From NCBI GenBank assembly GCA_019459285.1, contig JAIBEL010000022.1, positions 1 to 50,080 of the forward strand: a stretch of DNA of 50,080 nt, in the 5' to 3' direction. This DNA comes from Rhizobium sp. (lineage in GTDB: Bacteria; Pseudomonadota; Gammaproteobacteria; Burkholderiales; Thiobacillaceae). Position 1 is the first letter of the stretch; each line of letters opens with the position of its first letter. A program made the translations under genes and the position numbers. The notes under the pieces were generated by a model. That model had not been told where the DNA came from and did not search any database. It saw nothing but the letters and a program-made list of their open reading frames with translations. This document shows positions 8,298-18,217 of the stretch, piece after piece.

Positions 8298-8966
8298 ATG
8301 TTCCGCACGTCCCTCGCCACGCTCGTCCTGTTCGCCAGTCTGAATGCAGCCAGCCTCGCCGCCACGCCCACGCTGGATGACGCCATCGCCGACCTCGGCC
8401 ATCGCTGGGCGAAGGTGTCCTACCAGACGCCCAAAGCCGGCAAGGAAGCCGCATTCGACACCCTGATCGCGCATGCCCAACAGGTGGCCCAGGCCTACCC
8501 CAACCGGGCCGAGCCGATGATCTGGGAAGCCATCGTTCTCGCCAGCGCGGCCAAGGCCGACGGCGGCCTGGGTGCACTGAGCAAGGTCAAGCAGGCGCGC
8601 ACCCTGCTGCTGGCAGCCGAGAAGATCAATCCGACTGCGCTGAACGGCTCCGTCTACAACTCGCTGGGCAGTCTCTACGCCAAGGTCCCGGGATGGCCGA
8701 TCGGATTCGGCGACAAGCAGAATGCGAAGGCCTATCTTGAAAAGGCGCTCGCCATCAATCCCGACGGCATCGACCCCAATTACTTCTATGCGGACCTGCT
8801 CGCCGACCAGGGTGACTACGTACAGGCGGCCGATCACCTGAAGCGCGCCCTGGCCGCACCCGCCCGGCCCGGTCGTGAGGACGCCGATGCCGGCCGCCGC
8901 CAGGAAGCCCAGCAACTGCTGGACAACCTGCGGCAGAAGCATGGCGACCAGCTCGCCGGCAGATGA
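8298..8966 (+). CDS. Exported TPR-repeat protein
   Basis: 222 residues starting with a signal peptide (MFRTSLATLVLFASLNAASLAA) and followed by helical repeats of tetratricopeptide type, most clearly AKAYLEKALAINPDGIDPNYFYADLLADQGDYVQAADHLKRAL at about 140-185 (shown only as its location; key positions are the alternating A, L, Y and G residues). An earlier stretch, VKQARTLLLAAEKINP, is a weaker repeat. It resembles TRAP-associated periplasmic TatT-type proteins in general architecture. GGAG sits 7 bases before the ATG. It ends the enzymatic part of the operon, and its stop overlaps the start of a 45-aa membrane peptide, so it may act as a periplasmic scaffold for the cluster; this is inference. 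Confidence 0.8.
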   Translation: MFRTSLATLVLFASLNAASLAATPTLDDAIADLGHRWAKVSYQTPKAGKEAAFDTLIAHAQQVAQAYPNRAEPMIWEAIVLASAAKADGGLGALSKVKQARTLLLAAEKINPTALNGSVYNSLGSLYAKVPGWPIGFGDKQNAKAYLEKALAINPDGIDPNYFYADLLADQGDYVQAADHLKRALAAPARPGREDADAGRRQEAQQLLDNLRQKHGDQLAGR

Positions 8967-9100
8967 CACCGCGCGGCGCGATGAACAAAACGGCCGACTG
9001 GCTCGACACGTTCTGGTGCCTGGTCTTCGTCCTCGCCAGCCTGGGAGGGTGGCTGTGGTTGTACTGGGACATGACCTATCCTGCTCAGCAGCTGATGTAG
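8963..9100 (+). CDS. 45-aa single-pass membrane peptide, last gene of the operon
   Basis: A short ORF whose ATG overlaps the TPR gene stop (ATGA at 8963-8966). It encodes 45 residues with one strongly hydrophobic, Trp-rich segment (FWCLVFVLASLGGWLWLYW, about 17-35) and a short polar tail. A second in-frame ATG at 8981 is the alternative start. The coupling, the clean hydrophobic profile and the convergent transporter gene beginning 10 bases later all suggest a real gene that automated callers would miss. It has no recognisable family. It could anchor or regulate the cluster's enzymes. Confidence 0.55.
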   Translation: MTPRGAMNKTADWLDTFWCLVFVLASLGGWLWLYWDMTYPAQQLM

Positions 9101-9109
9101 TCCCGCCTG

Positions 9110-10036
9110 CTACGTGCCGGCACGCCTGCTGTCGAGGCTGACGATGAGCACGCCCGCCAGCACCAGCGCGGAACCGGCAACCTGCAAGGGCGACAGGCCC
9201 TCCTGCAGGAACACATAGGCCATGAGGATGGTGCTGACCGGCCCGATGGAGCCGATCAGCGAGGTGTTGCCGGAACCGATACGGCGGATGGCGTGCGACA
9301 GCAGGAACACCGGCAGCAGCGTGGAAAAGATCGCCATGGCCAGGGCGAGTTCGTAGACCCGCGCCGGCACATCGAGCGCATGGAGCGGATGCGTGAATGC
9401 GAACTGTAGCAGGCTGGCCGTGGTCGCCACGATCATCGCATAGGCCGTGAAGCGTGCCGCGCCGATCCGCGCGATGGCATGGCCCGCGCCCACCAGGTAG
9501 ACGGAATAGGACAGAGTACTGGCGAACACCAGCGACGCGCCCAGCACGATCCCGCCCTGCATCGTTCCCACGTCGTGGACAAACACCAATGCAATGCCCG
9601 CATAGCACACGGCCATCGCAGCCATGACCGACTTGCCGATGGAGCGCCGGTACAGCAGTGCCGACAGGATCACCGTCATCGTCGGATACAGGAACAGGAT
9701 CAGCCGCTCCAGGCCGGCGGAGATCGTTTGCAGTCCGAGAAAATCCAGCAAGCTGGACAGGTAATAGCCGACCAGGCCCAGCACCAGCACGAGGAACCGG
9801 TCATGCCGGCTGAGCGGCTCGGCATGCTGGCGTCGGACCCACAGCGCCACCCCGATGAAGAACGGTACCGAAAACGCCATGCGCAAGGCCAGCAGCGTCA
9901 CCGCATCGACACGGTCGAGGTAGGCCAGCTTGACAAGGATGGCCTTGGCCGAAAAACCCACCGCTGCGAGCAGCGCAAAGACCACGCCGACCAGCGCATC
10001 CTGATTGATCAATCCAGCTTGTGAAGTATTTGCCAT
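9110..10036 (-). CDS. EamA/DMT-family membrane transporter
   Basis: 308-residue protein with ten predicted membrane helices in two EamA halves (ALVGVVFALLAAVGFSAKAILVK at the start, SLIGSIGPVSTILMAYVFLQEGLSPLQVAGSALVLAGVLIV near the end, given here only to locate them). The ATG at 10036 (MANTSQAG) is preferred to an upstream start that would add 16 residues. Drug/metabolite transporters export amino acids, nucleosides or other metabolites. It lies convergent to the hemolysin-family operon, with only 9 bases between stop codons, so it is not co-transcribed with it. A role in exporting that operon's product is possible but unsupported. Confidence 0.88.
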   Translation of the reverse strand: MANTSQAGLINQDALVGVVFALLAAVGFSAKAILVKLAYLDRVDAVTLLALRMAFSVPFFIGVALWVRRQHAEPLSRHDRFLVLVLGLVGYYLSSLLDFLGLQTISAGLERLILFLYPTMTVILSALLYRRSIGKSVMAAMAVCYAGIALVFVHDVGTMQGGIVLGASLVFASTLSYSVYLVGAGHAIARIGAARFTAYAMIVATTASLLQFAFTHPLHALDVPARVYELALAMAIFSTLLPVFLLSHAIRRIGSGNTSLIGSIGPVSTILMAYVFLQEGLSPLQVAGSALVLAGVLIVSLDSRRAGT

Positions 10037-10250
10037 GTTCAAGACCCTGAGGGATACGGCGGGTCGACGGCAAACGGGGTGCAAGGCGGTCGGACCCGCA
10101 GTGCCCCGTGAATGAAATTAAGTTAAGCGTGGAGCGGACTGCGGCACAGGGAGAACCCTAGCCACAGTCGCTTGGCGAAGTATGGTGCGGAAATGACGTG
10201 TTGCGCGTTCATGGACATGGAGCCTACCGGGACGGATCGGCCGGGTCAAT

Positions 10251-10276
10251 GGAAACGCCCCGGCGGGGCCATTTCC
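10251..10276 (-). terminator. Hairpin terminator downstream of leuA
   Basis: GCCCC (10257-10261), loop GGC, GGGGC (10265-10269), extended by GGAAA (10251-10255) against TTTCC (10272-10276). On the minus strand the GC stem is followed by GTTTCC, 13 bases past the leuA stop. Confidence 0.55.
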
Positions 10277-10288
10277 ATCGAGCCGGTC

Positions 10289-11824
10289 TCACACCTGGGG
10301 ATGCGCGCGTTCACGCTTGCTGTGCAGCTTGTTGAGCGCATGCAGATAGGCCTTGGCCGAGGCCACCACGATGTCGGTGTCGGCACCCTGCCCGTTCACC
10401 ACGCGCCCGTCCTGCGCCAGCCGCACCGTCACCTCGCCCTGCGCATCGGTGCCGCTGGTGATGTTGTTGACCGAATAGAGCAGCAGGTCCGCCCCGCTGT
10501 GGACCACCGATTCCAGCGCCTTGAAGGTCGCGTCGACCGGGCCCGAGCCCTCTCCGCTGGCTCGCCATTCCGCACCATCGTCGGTGAACACCAGTTGCGC
10601 AAGCGGCGTCTCGCCGGTCTCGGAACAGACTTTCATCGACACCAGCTTGAAGCGTTCGTGCTCGGTGGCATAGCCCTCGTCGGACACCAGCGCCTGCAGG
10701 TCCTCGTCGAAGATCTCGCGCTTCTTGTCGGCCAGATTCTTGAAGCGGGCGAACGCGGTATTGAGCGACTCTTCGGTTTCCAGAACAATGCCCAACTCGG
10801 CAAGCTTGCTCTTGAACGCGGCACGGCCGGAAAGTTTGCCGAGCGTCAGGCGATTGGCATTCCAGCCCACGTCCTCGGCCCGCATGATTTCGTAGGTCTC
10901 GCGGTGCTTGAGGACGCCGTCCTGGTGGATGCCGGATTCGTGGGCGAAGGCGTTGGCGCCGACGATGGCCTTGTTGGGCTGGACCGGATAGCCGGTGATG
11001 GTGGAGACGAGCTTGGACGCCGGCACGATCTGCGTGGCGTCGATGCGCGTGTCGCACTGGAACACGTCCTTGCGGGTGCGCACCGCCATCACGATCTCTT
11101 CCAGCGAGGCATTGCCGGCGCGTTCGCCCAGCCCGTTGATGGTGCATTCGACCTGGCGCGCGCCGTTCATCACCGCGGCAAGCGAGTTGGCGACCGCCAT
11201 GCCGAGATCATTGTGGCAGTGGGTCGACCAGACGACCTTGTCGGAGCCGGGCACGCGCTCGATCAGCTGCTTCATGCGCTCGCCCCACAAGGCCGGGATG
11301 CTGTAGCCGACGGTGTCGGGCACGTTGATGGTCTTGGCACCGACCTTGATCACCTCGTCGAAGATGCGGACGAGGAAATCCATGTCGGAACGCACCGCGT
11401 CCTCGGCCGAGAATTCGACGTCGTCGGTGTATTCGAGTGCGAGCTTCACGGCCTTGACCGCCGCCTCGACCACCTGATCCGGCTGCATGCGCAGCTTCTT
11501 TTCCATGTGGATCGGGCTGGTGGCGATGAAGGTGTGGATGCGCCCCGACTTCGCGGGTTTGATCGCGCCGCCGGCGGCATGGATGTCGCGTTCGTTGGCA
11601 CGCGCCAGCGAACAGATGGTCGAGTTCTGGATGGTCTCGGCAATGGTGCGGATCGCATCGGCGTCGCCCGGGCTCGCGGCAGCGAAGCCGGCCTCGATCA
11701 CGTCGACGCCGAGCTTTTCCAGCTGGCGGGCGATGCGGAGCTTCTCTTCCTTGGTCATCGACGCGCCGGGGCTTTGCTCGCCGTCGCGCAAGGTGGTGTC
11801 GAAAATAAACAAACGGTCGTTCAT
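10289..11824 (-). CDS. leuA: 2-isopropylmalate synthase
   Basis: 511 residues; catalyses the first committed step of leucine synthesis (acetyl-CoA plus 2-oxoisovalerate). The N-terminal TIM barrel shows [12 protein letters not shown], the metal-binding [13 protein letters not shown] and the GLGERAGNA motif; the C-terminal part is the LeuA regulatory domain that normally mediates leucine feedback. Length fits the family (about 510-520). ATG 11824 is chosen because GGAG precedes it by 6 bases; a second ATG 12 bases upstream is less likely. It is the last gene of the ilv-psd-pss-leu block, but a 197-base leader with a Leu-rich ORF and a possible -10 box separates it from pssA, so it may have its own control. 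Confidence 0.97.
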   Translation of the reverse strand: MNDRLFIFDTTLRDGEQSPGASMTKEEKLRIARQLEKLGVDVIEAGFAAASPGDADAIRTIAETIQNSTICSLARANERDIHAAGGAIKPAKSGRIHTFIATSPIHMEKKLRMQPDQVVEAAVKAVKLALEYTDDVEFSAEDAVRSDMDFLVRIFDEVIKVGAKTINVPDTVGYSIPALWGERMKQLIERVPGSDKVVWSTHCHNDLGMAVANSLAAVMNGARQVECTINGLGERAGNASLEEIVMAVRTRKDVFQCDTRIDATQIVPASKLVSTITGYPVQPNKAIVGANAFAHESGIHQDGVLKHRETYEIMRAEDVGWNANRLTLGKLSGRAAFKSKLAELGIVLETEESLNTAFARFKNLADKKREIFDEDLQALVSDEGYATEHERFKLVSMKVCSETGETPLAQLVFTDDGAEWRASGEGSGPVDATFKALESVVHSGADLLLYSVNNITSGTDAQGEVTVRLAQDGRVVNGQGADTDIVVASAKAYLHALNKLHSKRERAHPQV

Positions 11825-11860
11825 GGCAGGCTCCATGGAGGGTCGGCGTCAAGCCGACGC

Positions 11861-11866
11861 ATTATA
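11861..11866 (-). promoter_or_regulatory. Candidate -10 box of a leuA-proximal promoter
   Basis: TATAAT reads on the minus strand 37 bases before the leuA ATG, a perfect -10 hexamer in GC-rich surroundings. No convincing -35 hexamer sits 16-18 bases upstream. A 6-bp stem, GTCGGC/GCCGAC (11842-11858), spans the expected start site. Confidence 0.35.
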
Positions 11867-11916
11867 TCGGGTTGCCGCGAGAAGCAGGCGGCGCGGGGTA
11901 CTGCGGGGGAGGGGGT

Positions 11917-12006
11917 TCAGTATGTGCGCGCGACGCGCAGCAGCAGGCTGCCGAACAGGACGTTCGACAGGCAGAGAAGATAGGACGGGTGCGACTGGTT
12001 AGACAT
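11917..12006 (-). CDS. 29-aa Leu-rich leader-type ORF upstream of leuA
   Basis: Minus-strand ORF MSNQSHPSYLLCLSNVLFGS followed by LLLRVARTY; 7 of 29 residues are leucine, including one run of three CTG codons. It ends 92 bases before the leuA ATG and starts 15 bases after the pssA stop. The position and composition suit a leucine-responsive leader peptide. After its stop, GCCGC and GCGGC can form a small stem, but I see no clear terminator with a U-run, so classical attenuation is not demonstrated. No strong ribosome-binding site is visible. Confidence 0.35.
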   Translation of the reverse strand: MSNQSHPSYLLCLSNVLFGSLLLRVARTY

Positions 12007-12020
12007 GGCCCAAATTCTAT

Positions 12021-12815
12021 CTATTTTTCGCCGCCCTGCAAGGGGGCAGCCGTCTCGACCGATTTTTTGTGGCGAATCCGCTGCAACAGCGCGTCGACAT
12101 AGCCCGACAGCCCGTACAGCAGGAACACGACGAACAGCACTTCGGGCGGGCTGGTCGACACCAGGATGAAGGCCAGCACGATCAAGAGGATGACGAAGAA
12201 CGGCACGCTCTTCCTGAGGTTGATTTCCTTGCCGCTGTAATAGCGGAAGTTGCTGACCATGGTGAGGCCGCCGAACAACGCGATCACGGCAGCCAGCCAG
12301 CGTATGTCGTGGCCTGCCACGCCATACTCGACCATCACCCAGACGAAGCCGGCGACCAGCGCCGCGGCCGCGGGACTGGGCAGCCCCTGGAAGAAGCGCT
12401 TGTCGGTGACGGTGTCGATCTGCGTGTTGAAGCGCGCCAGCCGCAACGCGGCACCCGAGCAATAGACGAAGGCGGCGATCCAGCCGAACTTGCCCAGGCC
12501 CTGCAGGGCGAATTCGTAGATCACCAGCGCCGGCGCCACGCCGAACGACACCATGTCGGACAGGCTGTCGTACTCGGCGCCGAAGGCGCTCTGGGTATGC
12601 GTCATGCGGGCGACGCGGCCGTCAAGGCCATCGAGCACCATGGCGATGAAAATCGCTACTGCCGCGAGTTCGAAGCGGCCATTCATCGCCTGCACGATCG
12701 CGAAGAAACCGGCGAACAGTGCACCGGTGGTGAACAGGTTGGGCAGCAGATAGATGCCGCGGTCACGCATCCGGGAGCGCTTCGATTCAGTCTTGCGGTG
12801 GTGGAAGTCGAGCAT
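12021..12815 (-). CDS. pssA: CDP-diacylglycerol--serine O-phosphatidyltransferase
   Basis: 264-residue integral membrane enzyme making phosphatidylserine from CDP-diacylglycerol and serine. It has the CDP-alcohol phosphatidyltransferase signature DGLDGRVAR followed by GAEYDSLSD (the DGx2ARx8Gx3Dx3D motif), and about eight hydrophobic helices. ATG 12815 (MLDFHHRKTE) is chosen over a TTG two codons upstream. It directly follows psd (12 bases), so the two steps to phosphatidylethanolamine are encoded side by side, the usual betaproteobacterial arrangement between ilvC and leuA. Confidence 0.95.
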   Translation of the reverse strand: MLDFHHRKTESKRSRMRDRGIYLLPNLFTTGALFAGFFAIVQAMNGRFELAAVAIFIAMVLDGLDGRVARMTHTQSAFGAEYDSLSDMVSFGVAPALVIYEFALQGLGKFGWIAAFVYCSGAALRLARFNTQIDTVTDKRFFQGLPSPAAAALVAGFVWVMVEYGVAGHDIRWLAAVIALFGGLTMVSNFRYYSGKEINLRKSVPFFVILLIVLAFILVSTSPPEVLFVVFLLYGLSGYVDALLQRIRHKKSVETAAPLQGGEK

Positions 12816-12827
12816 GGCCAACCAAGG

Positions 12828-13454
12828 TTACCAGCGAGCCAGTATGGTACGCCCGCCCGTGACCTTTTGCCCGATCGAGACTTCGGCACGCGCCGTCGTC
12901 GGCAGATAGACGTCGACCCGCGAACCGAAGCGGATGAAGCCGTAGCGCTGGCCGCGCACCAGTTTGTCGCCGGTGCGCACGTAGCACAGGATGCGCCGCG
13001 CGATCAGGCCGGCAATCTGCACGCTCGTCACATCGCCGCGCGCGGTCTGGATCCAGATCGCGTTGCGTTCGTTTTCGGTGGATGCCTTGTCGAGGTCGGC
13101 GTTGACGAAGCTGCCGGGCATGTACCAGAGCCCCTTGATCTCGCCGTCGACCGGGCTTTTGTTGGAGTGCACGTTGAACACGTTCATGAACACGCTGATC
13201 TTCAACGCATCGCGTTCCAGGTAGGAATCGCGCACCTTCTCCACCGAGACGATGCGACCATCCGCAGGCGAGATCACCGCATTGGCATCGGCCGGCGGTA
13301 CGCGCGCCGGATCGCGGAAGAACTGCAGCGCGAACACCGCCCAGATCCAGAACGGAATCGACCACCAGCCGATGAGCCAGGTGGCGATGAGGGCGGCCGC
13401 AAACGCGGCCAGGAGGACCAGCCAGCCCTCACGGGCGATGAGAGGATGTGTCAT
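12828..13454 (-). CDS. psd: Phosphatidylserine decarboxylase proenzyme
   Basis: 208 residues, the short form of the family. A membrane-anchoring hydrophobic N-terminus ([20 protein letters not shown]) precedes the catalytic domain with [24 protein letters not shown] and RFGSRVD. The Gly-Ser in RFGS is the autocleavage site that creates the pyruvoyl cofactor. Converts phosphatidylserine to phosphatidylethanolamine. Start ATG 13454 ([10 protein letters not shown]) fits the family; the frame stays open 57 bases upstream through the repeat-containing intergenic region. Confidence 0.95.
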   Translation of the reverse strand: MTHPLIAREGWLVLLAAFAAALIATWLIGWWSIPFWIWAVFALQFFRDPARVPPADANAVISPADGRIVSVEKVRDSYLERDALKISVFMNVFNVHSNKSPVDGEIKGLWYMPGSFVNADLDKASTENERNAIWIQTARGDVTSVQIAGLIARRILCYVRTGDKLVRGQRYGFIRFGSRVDVYLPTTARAEVSIGQKVTGGRTILARW

Positions 13455-13479
13455 AAATTCGGTGAGGGGTGAGGAGAAA

Positions 13480-13521
13480 GGGGTGAGGCGCGCGGGCCAA
13501 CCAGCCCTCACGCCTCACCCC
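13480..13521. repeat. 10-bp inverted repeat (terminator/attenuator-like) between ilvC and psd
   Basis: GGGGTGAGGC (13480-13489) pairs with GCCTCACCCC (13512-13521) across 22 bases. On the minus strand the stem is followed by TTTCTCC, so it could partly terminate ilvBHC transcription before psd. The neighbouring copies of GGTGAGG and CCTCACC look like a short dispersed repeat. Confidence 0.5.
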
Positions 13522-13537
13522 TGGCCTTACGCGTGCA

Positions 13538-15076
<1,539 letters not shown>

Positions 15077-15077
<1 letters not shown>

Positions 15078-16789
15078 TACAGTTCCTCCGCCAGAATCAT
15101 TTCCGACAGGCCCTTGCCGCCTTCCACCATGGGGAAGACGTTCTCGGTCTGGTCGGTCTGGAAGTCCATGAACACCATTCGTTCCTTGAGCGCGGGCGAG
15201 AAGGCCTCCTTCAGCGCGGCCTCGACGTCCTCGGGCTTGTCGATGCGCATGCCGACGTGGCCATAGGCTTCGGCCAGCTTGACGAAATCAGGCAGCGACT
15301 CCATGTAGGACTCGGCGTAGCGGCTGCCGTAGAAGAACTCCTGCCACTGCCGCACCATGCCCATGTAGCGGTTGTTGAGCGTGACGACCTTGACCGGGAT
15401 GCGGTACTGCTTGCAGGTCGAGAGTTCCTGGATGTTCATCTGGATGCTCGATTCGCCGGTGATGCAGGCGACCTGCGCGTCGGGGAACGCGAGCTGCACG
15501 CCCATGGCATACGGCAGGCCGACGCCCATGGTGCCCAGGCCGCCGGAGTTGATCCAGCGGCGCGGCTTGTCGAATTTGTAGTACTGCGCCGCCCACATCT
15601 GGTGCTGGCCCACGTCGGACGTCACGTAGGCGTCGCCCTTGGTCACTTCCCACAACTTTTCAACCACGTACTGCGGCTTGATGATCGGGCTGTTGCGGTT
15701 GTACTTGAGGCAGTTCTTCGAGCGCCACAATTCGATCTGCGTCCACCAGGCGTTCAGCGCGGCCACATCCGGTTTTTCCTTGGCCTGTTTCAACAGGGCC
15801 AGCATGTCGGTCAGCACGTTCTTGACGTCGCCGACGATCGGCACGTCGACCTTGACACGCTTGGAGATCGACGAAGGATCGACGTCGATATGAATGATGC
15901 GGCGCTGCTCGCGCGCGAAATGCGCGGGGTTGCCGATCACACGGTCATCGAAGCGCGCACCGACTGCCAGCAGCACGTCACTGTGCTGCATCGCCATGTT
16001 GGCTTCGTAGGTGCCGTGCATGCCCAGCATGCCGAGGTTCTGCCGGTCGGTCGCGGGGTAACCGCCCAACCCCATCAGGGTATTGGTGATGGGGAAGCCC
16101 AGCAGGCGTGTCAATTCGGCCAGTTGTTCCGAGGCATCGCCCAGCACCACGCCGCCGCCGGCGTAGATCATCGGGCGCTTGGCTTCCAGCAGCATCTGCA
16201 CGGCACGCTTCATCTGGCCGCTATGGCCTTTCACCACCGGGCTATACGAACGCATCTCGACCGTCGCCGGGTATTCGAAATCCGTGGTGTGATAGGTCAC
16301 ATCCTTGGGCACGTCGACCACGACCGGGCCGGGCCGGCCGGTGGCCGCGATGATGAAGGCTTTCTTCATCGTCGCGGCGAGGTCTTTCACGTCCTTGACG
16401 AGGAAGTTGTGCTTGACGCAGGGACGCGTGATGCCGACGGTGTCGACTTCCTGGAAGGCATCGAGGCCGATCGCCGGCGTCGGCACCTGGCCGGTGACCA
16501 CGACGATGGGAATGGAATCCATGTAGGCGGTGGCGATACCGGTCACCGCATTGGTGACGCCCGGGCCGGAGGTGACCAGCGCCACGCCGACACGGCCGGT
16601 GGAACGCGCATAGGCATCGGCGGCATGCACCGCGGCCTGCTCGTGGCGCACCAGCACATGTTTGAACTTGTTCTGCTTGAAGATTTCGTCGTAGATGTTG
16701 AGCACGGCCCCGCCGGGATAGCCGAACACGAACTCGACCCCCTCTTCGGCCAGACAACGTACGACGATCTCGGCGCCCGTGGCTTCCAT
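15077..16789 (-). CDS. ilvB: Acetolactate synthase catalytic subunit
   Basis: 570 residues; thiamine-diphosphate and FAD enzyme condensing pyruvate to acetolactate (or acetohydroxybutyrate). The N-terminal domain has the catalytic glutamate region VLVRHEQAAVHAADAYAR and the GRPGPVVVDVPKDV segment; the C-terminal TPP domain carries GLGTMGVGLPYAMG and the GESSIQMN...NNRYMGMVRQWQ motif. ATG 16789 (MEATGAEIVVRCLAEEGV) is the family-typical start; the frame is open another 51 codons but reads into the leader. First gene of the ilvBHC-psd-pssA-leuA block. A weak promoter (TTGACC 16850-16855) lies upstream. Confidence 0.97.
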
Positions 16790-16944
16790 AAACTGGTAAA
16801 AAATCAATTCGTTGGTGAACCCGTGAGGGTAATCGTTTTGCCCTGTAACGGTCAAGAAATCATGCCATGGCAACCATCCGGCAGACTTCCGCACCTTGAT
16901 TTCACGATTTTCACGCCGGGCCGGCAAACATTCCCCGGCCAATG

Positions 16945-16968
16945 AAAAACCCCTCCGGCACGGAGGGG
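16945..16968 (-). terminator. Rho-independent terminator between the DUF2173-like genes and ilvB
   Basis: CCCCTCCG (16950-16957), loop GCA, CGGAGGGG (16961-16968); on the minus strand the 8-bp GC stem is followed by TTTTT (16945-16949). It most simply ends the three-gene operon whose last stop is at 17021. It also lies in the 231-base ilvB leader, where I see no leader peptide. Confidence 0.75.
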
Positions 16969-17020
16969 CGGAGCGACGAGCCGCTCAATATTCACAACGC
17001 CGCAGGCGTGCCTGGGCGTA

Positions 17021-17356
17021 TTACTCGTGTGCGGCTTCGCGGAGCGCCAGCATGACTTCGCTCAACGCCCCTTCCGCGTTCTCGAACAGGCAGACCATGT
17101 TGCCGACGCTGCATACAGTCGTCGCGACCCCCTGAACGATCCAGCCCTGCGACGGAGACCAGCCGCGCATTTGCGAAAACAGGGACAGCAGATCCGTATT
17201 GCCCGACACCATGCGGCGATACCAGTGGGCGAATTTCGCCAAACGCTCCATCAATTCGGGCGACAGCATGCCTTCGGCCTCCATGATCACGCCGTCGTCA
17301 CGAAAGCGGCACACGGCCGTCACGCCGTCGAGCACCAGGATTTTTCTCAGCGACAT
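17021..17356 (-). CDS. DUF2173-like (roadblock-like) protein, copy 3
   Basis: 111 residues, cytoplasmic, no signal peptide. It is clearly a paralogue of the next two genes upstream: the shared framework is a start of the kind ILVLDGVTAVCRFRDDG, a central helical part, then SQGWIVQGVATTVCSVGNMVCLFEN, followed by a C-terminal helix. This layout recalls roadblock/LC7-like small folds, and I place it in DUF2173 from memory of the family. Function unknown. It is the most diverged of the three and last in the operon, followed by a terminator. Confidence 0.75.
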   Translation of the reverse strand: MSLRKILVLDGVTAVCRFRDDGVIMEAEGMLSPELMERLAKFAHWYRRMVSGNTDLLSLFSQMRGWSPSQGWIVQGVATTVCSVGNMVCLFENAEGALSEVMLALREAAHE

Positions 17357-17365
17357 ACGCGCTCC

Positions 17366-17701
17366 TCAGGCCTGCAGGGCATTGAACGTGGCTTCGTAAT
17401 CGGCGTCGCGATTCCTGACCACCACGCCGCAGTTGCCGTTCACCACCACCGACCATTCCAGCCCCACCACCGAGAATCCCTTGATCGGCTGGAATCCGCT
17501 TTGACCCGTGAGTGCTTCCCAGCCACGCGCTTCCATACCGGCAATCGCCAGATTGGCCACGCACGAACGCGCCAGCAAGTCCAGCACCTGCGGCGTCAGT
17601 TCGGTACCCTCGCGCAACACATGCGATTGCAGATCCCCCTTGTCGGCGTAGGTAAACGCCGCGAGTGCGCCTGGCAAATCCATCATTTTCTGCAGATCCA
17701 T
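17366..17701 (-). CDS. DUF2173-like (roadblock-like) protein, copy 2
   Basis: 111 residues beginning MDLQKMMDLPGALAAFTYAD. It shares with its neighbours the 'xLPGxxAAxxY' opening and the QPIKGFSVVGLEWSVVVNGNCGVVV core that aligns with QGWIVRGAQVTVCAVGN in copy 1. ATG 17701 has GGGGGA just upstream and is preferred to the ATG 18 bases earlier. The core cysteine pattern differs between copies: this one has VNGNC where the others have CAVGN or CSVGN. Function unknown. Confidence 0.75.
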   Translation of the reverse strand: MDLQKMMDLPGALAAFTYADKGDLQSHVLREGTELTPQVLDLLARSCVANLAIAGMEARGWEALTGQSGFQPIKGFSVVGLEWSVVVNGNCGVVVRNRDADYEATFNALQA

Positions 17702-17733
17702 CTTGTCTCCCCCCTTCATATCAATATCAGACT

Positions 17734-18138
17734 TCAGTACAGCGCTTCTTTGGTATCGCCCCCCAGCCTGGCATACAGATTGACCAGCAGGTCATCCTGC
17801 ACGTCGCCGACTTTGGCGCGCATGATGGTCATGACGTCGTTGAGCAAATCGTCACGGTTTTCGATGAAGGAAAAATAGTTGCCGACCGCGCACACCGTCA
17901 CCTGTGCGCCGCGCACGATCCAGCCTTGCACCGGACGGCACCCGCAACTCTCGGAGAAGGAATCGAGGATTTCGGCCTGCATGTTGACCGACAGGGTATT
18001 GGCGCGGCAGAGGATCGACGCCATGCGCGCAAATTCGTCGGTCAGTGCGCCTTGATAAGAGAACCGGTCGCCACGATATGCATATTCGCCGGCAGCGATG
18101 ACGCCGGGGATTGCCATGAGTTGCTTTACGATGTGCAT
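17734..18138 (-). CDS. DUF2173-like (roadblock-like) protein, copy 1
   Basis: 134 residues, first gene of a three-paralogue operon. It starts MHIVKQLMAIPGVIAAGEYA with GGAGGGGG about 5 bases upstream, contains CGCRPVQGWIVRGAQVTVCAVGNYFSFIEN, and has a C-terminal extension of about 25 residues (DVQDDLLVNLYARLGGDTKEALY) that the other two lack. No membrane segment or signal. Three linked, diverged copies suggest a hetero-oligomer; function unknown. Confidence 0.78.
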   Translation of the reverse strand: MHIVKQLMAIPGVIAAGEYAYRGDRFSYQGALTDEFARMASILCRANTLSVNMQAEILDSFSESCGCRPVQGWIVRGAQVTVCAVGNYFSFIENRDDLLNDVMTIMRAKVGDVQDDLLVNLYARLGGDTKEALY

Positions 18139-18169
18139 CGAGCCCCCTCCTTGGTTTTGATTTGTATGC

Positions 18170-18195
18170 GGTGCGCTGTGGCAAAGTGTCGCACC
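18170..18195. promoter_or_regulatory. Inverted repeat in the divergent DUF2173-like / RDD promoter region
   Basis: GGTGCG (18170-18175) and CGCACC (18190-18195) form a 6-bp inverted repeat with a 14-base spacer in the 79 bases between two divergent genes. An operator is possible; the match is short and could be chance. Confidence 0.25.
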
Positions 18196-18217
18196 TAAGT
18201 CGCAATATAGAGCCTCC

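Noticed and set aside
10172-11983. 603-residue open frame opposite leuA
   Set aside because: Antisense to an intact leuA; composition is His/Asp/Arg-rich noise.
16790-17020. Attenuator with leader peptide before ilvB
   Set aside because: The hairpin at 16945-16968 has a T-run, but I found no ORF rich in Ile/Val/Leu in the leader; treated as the terminator of the upstream genes.
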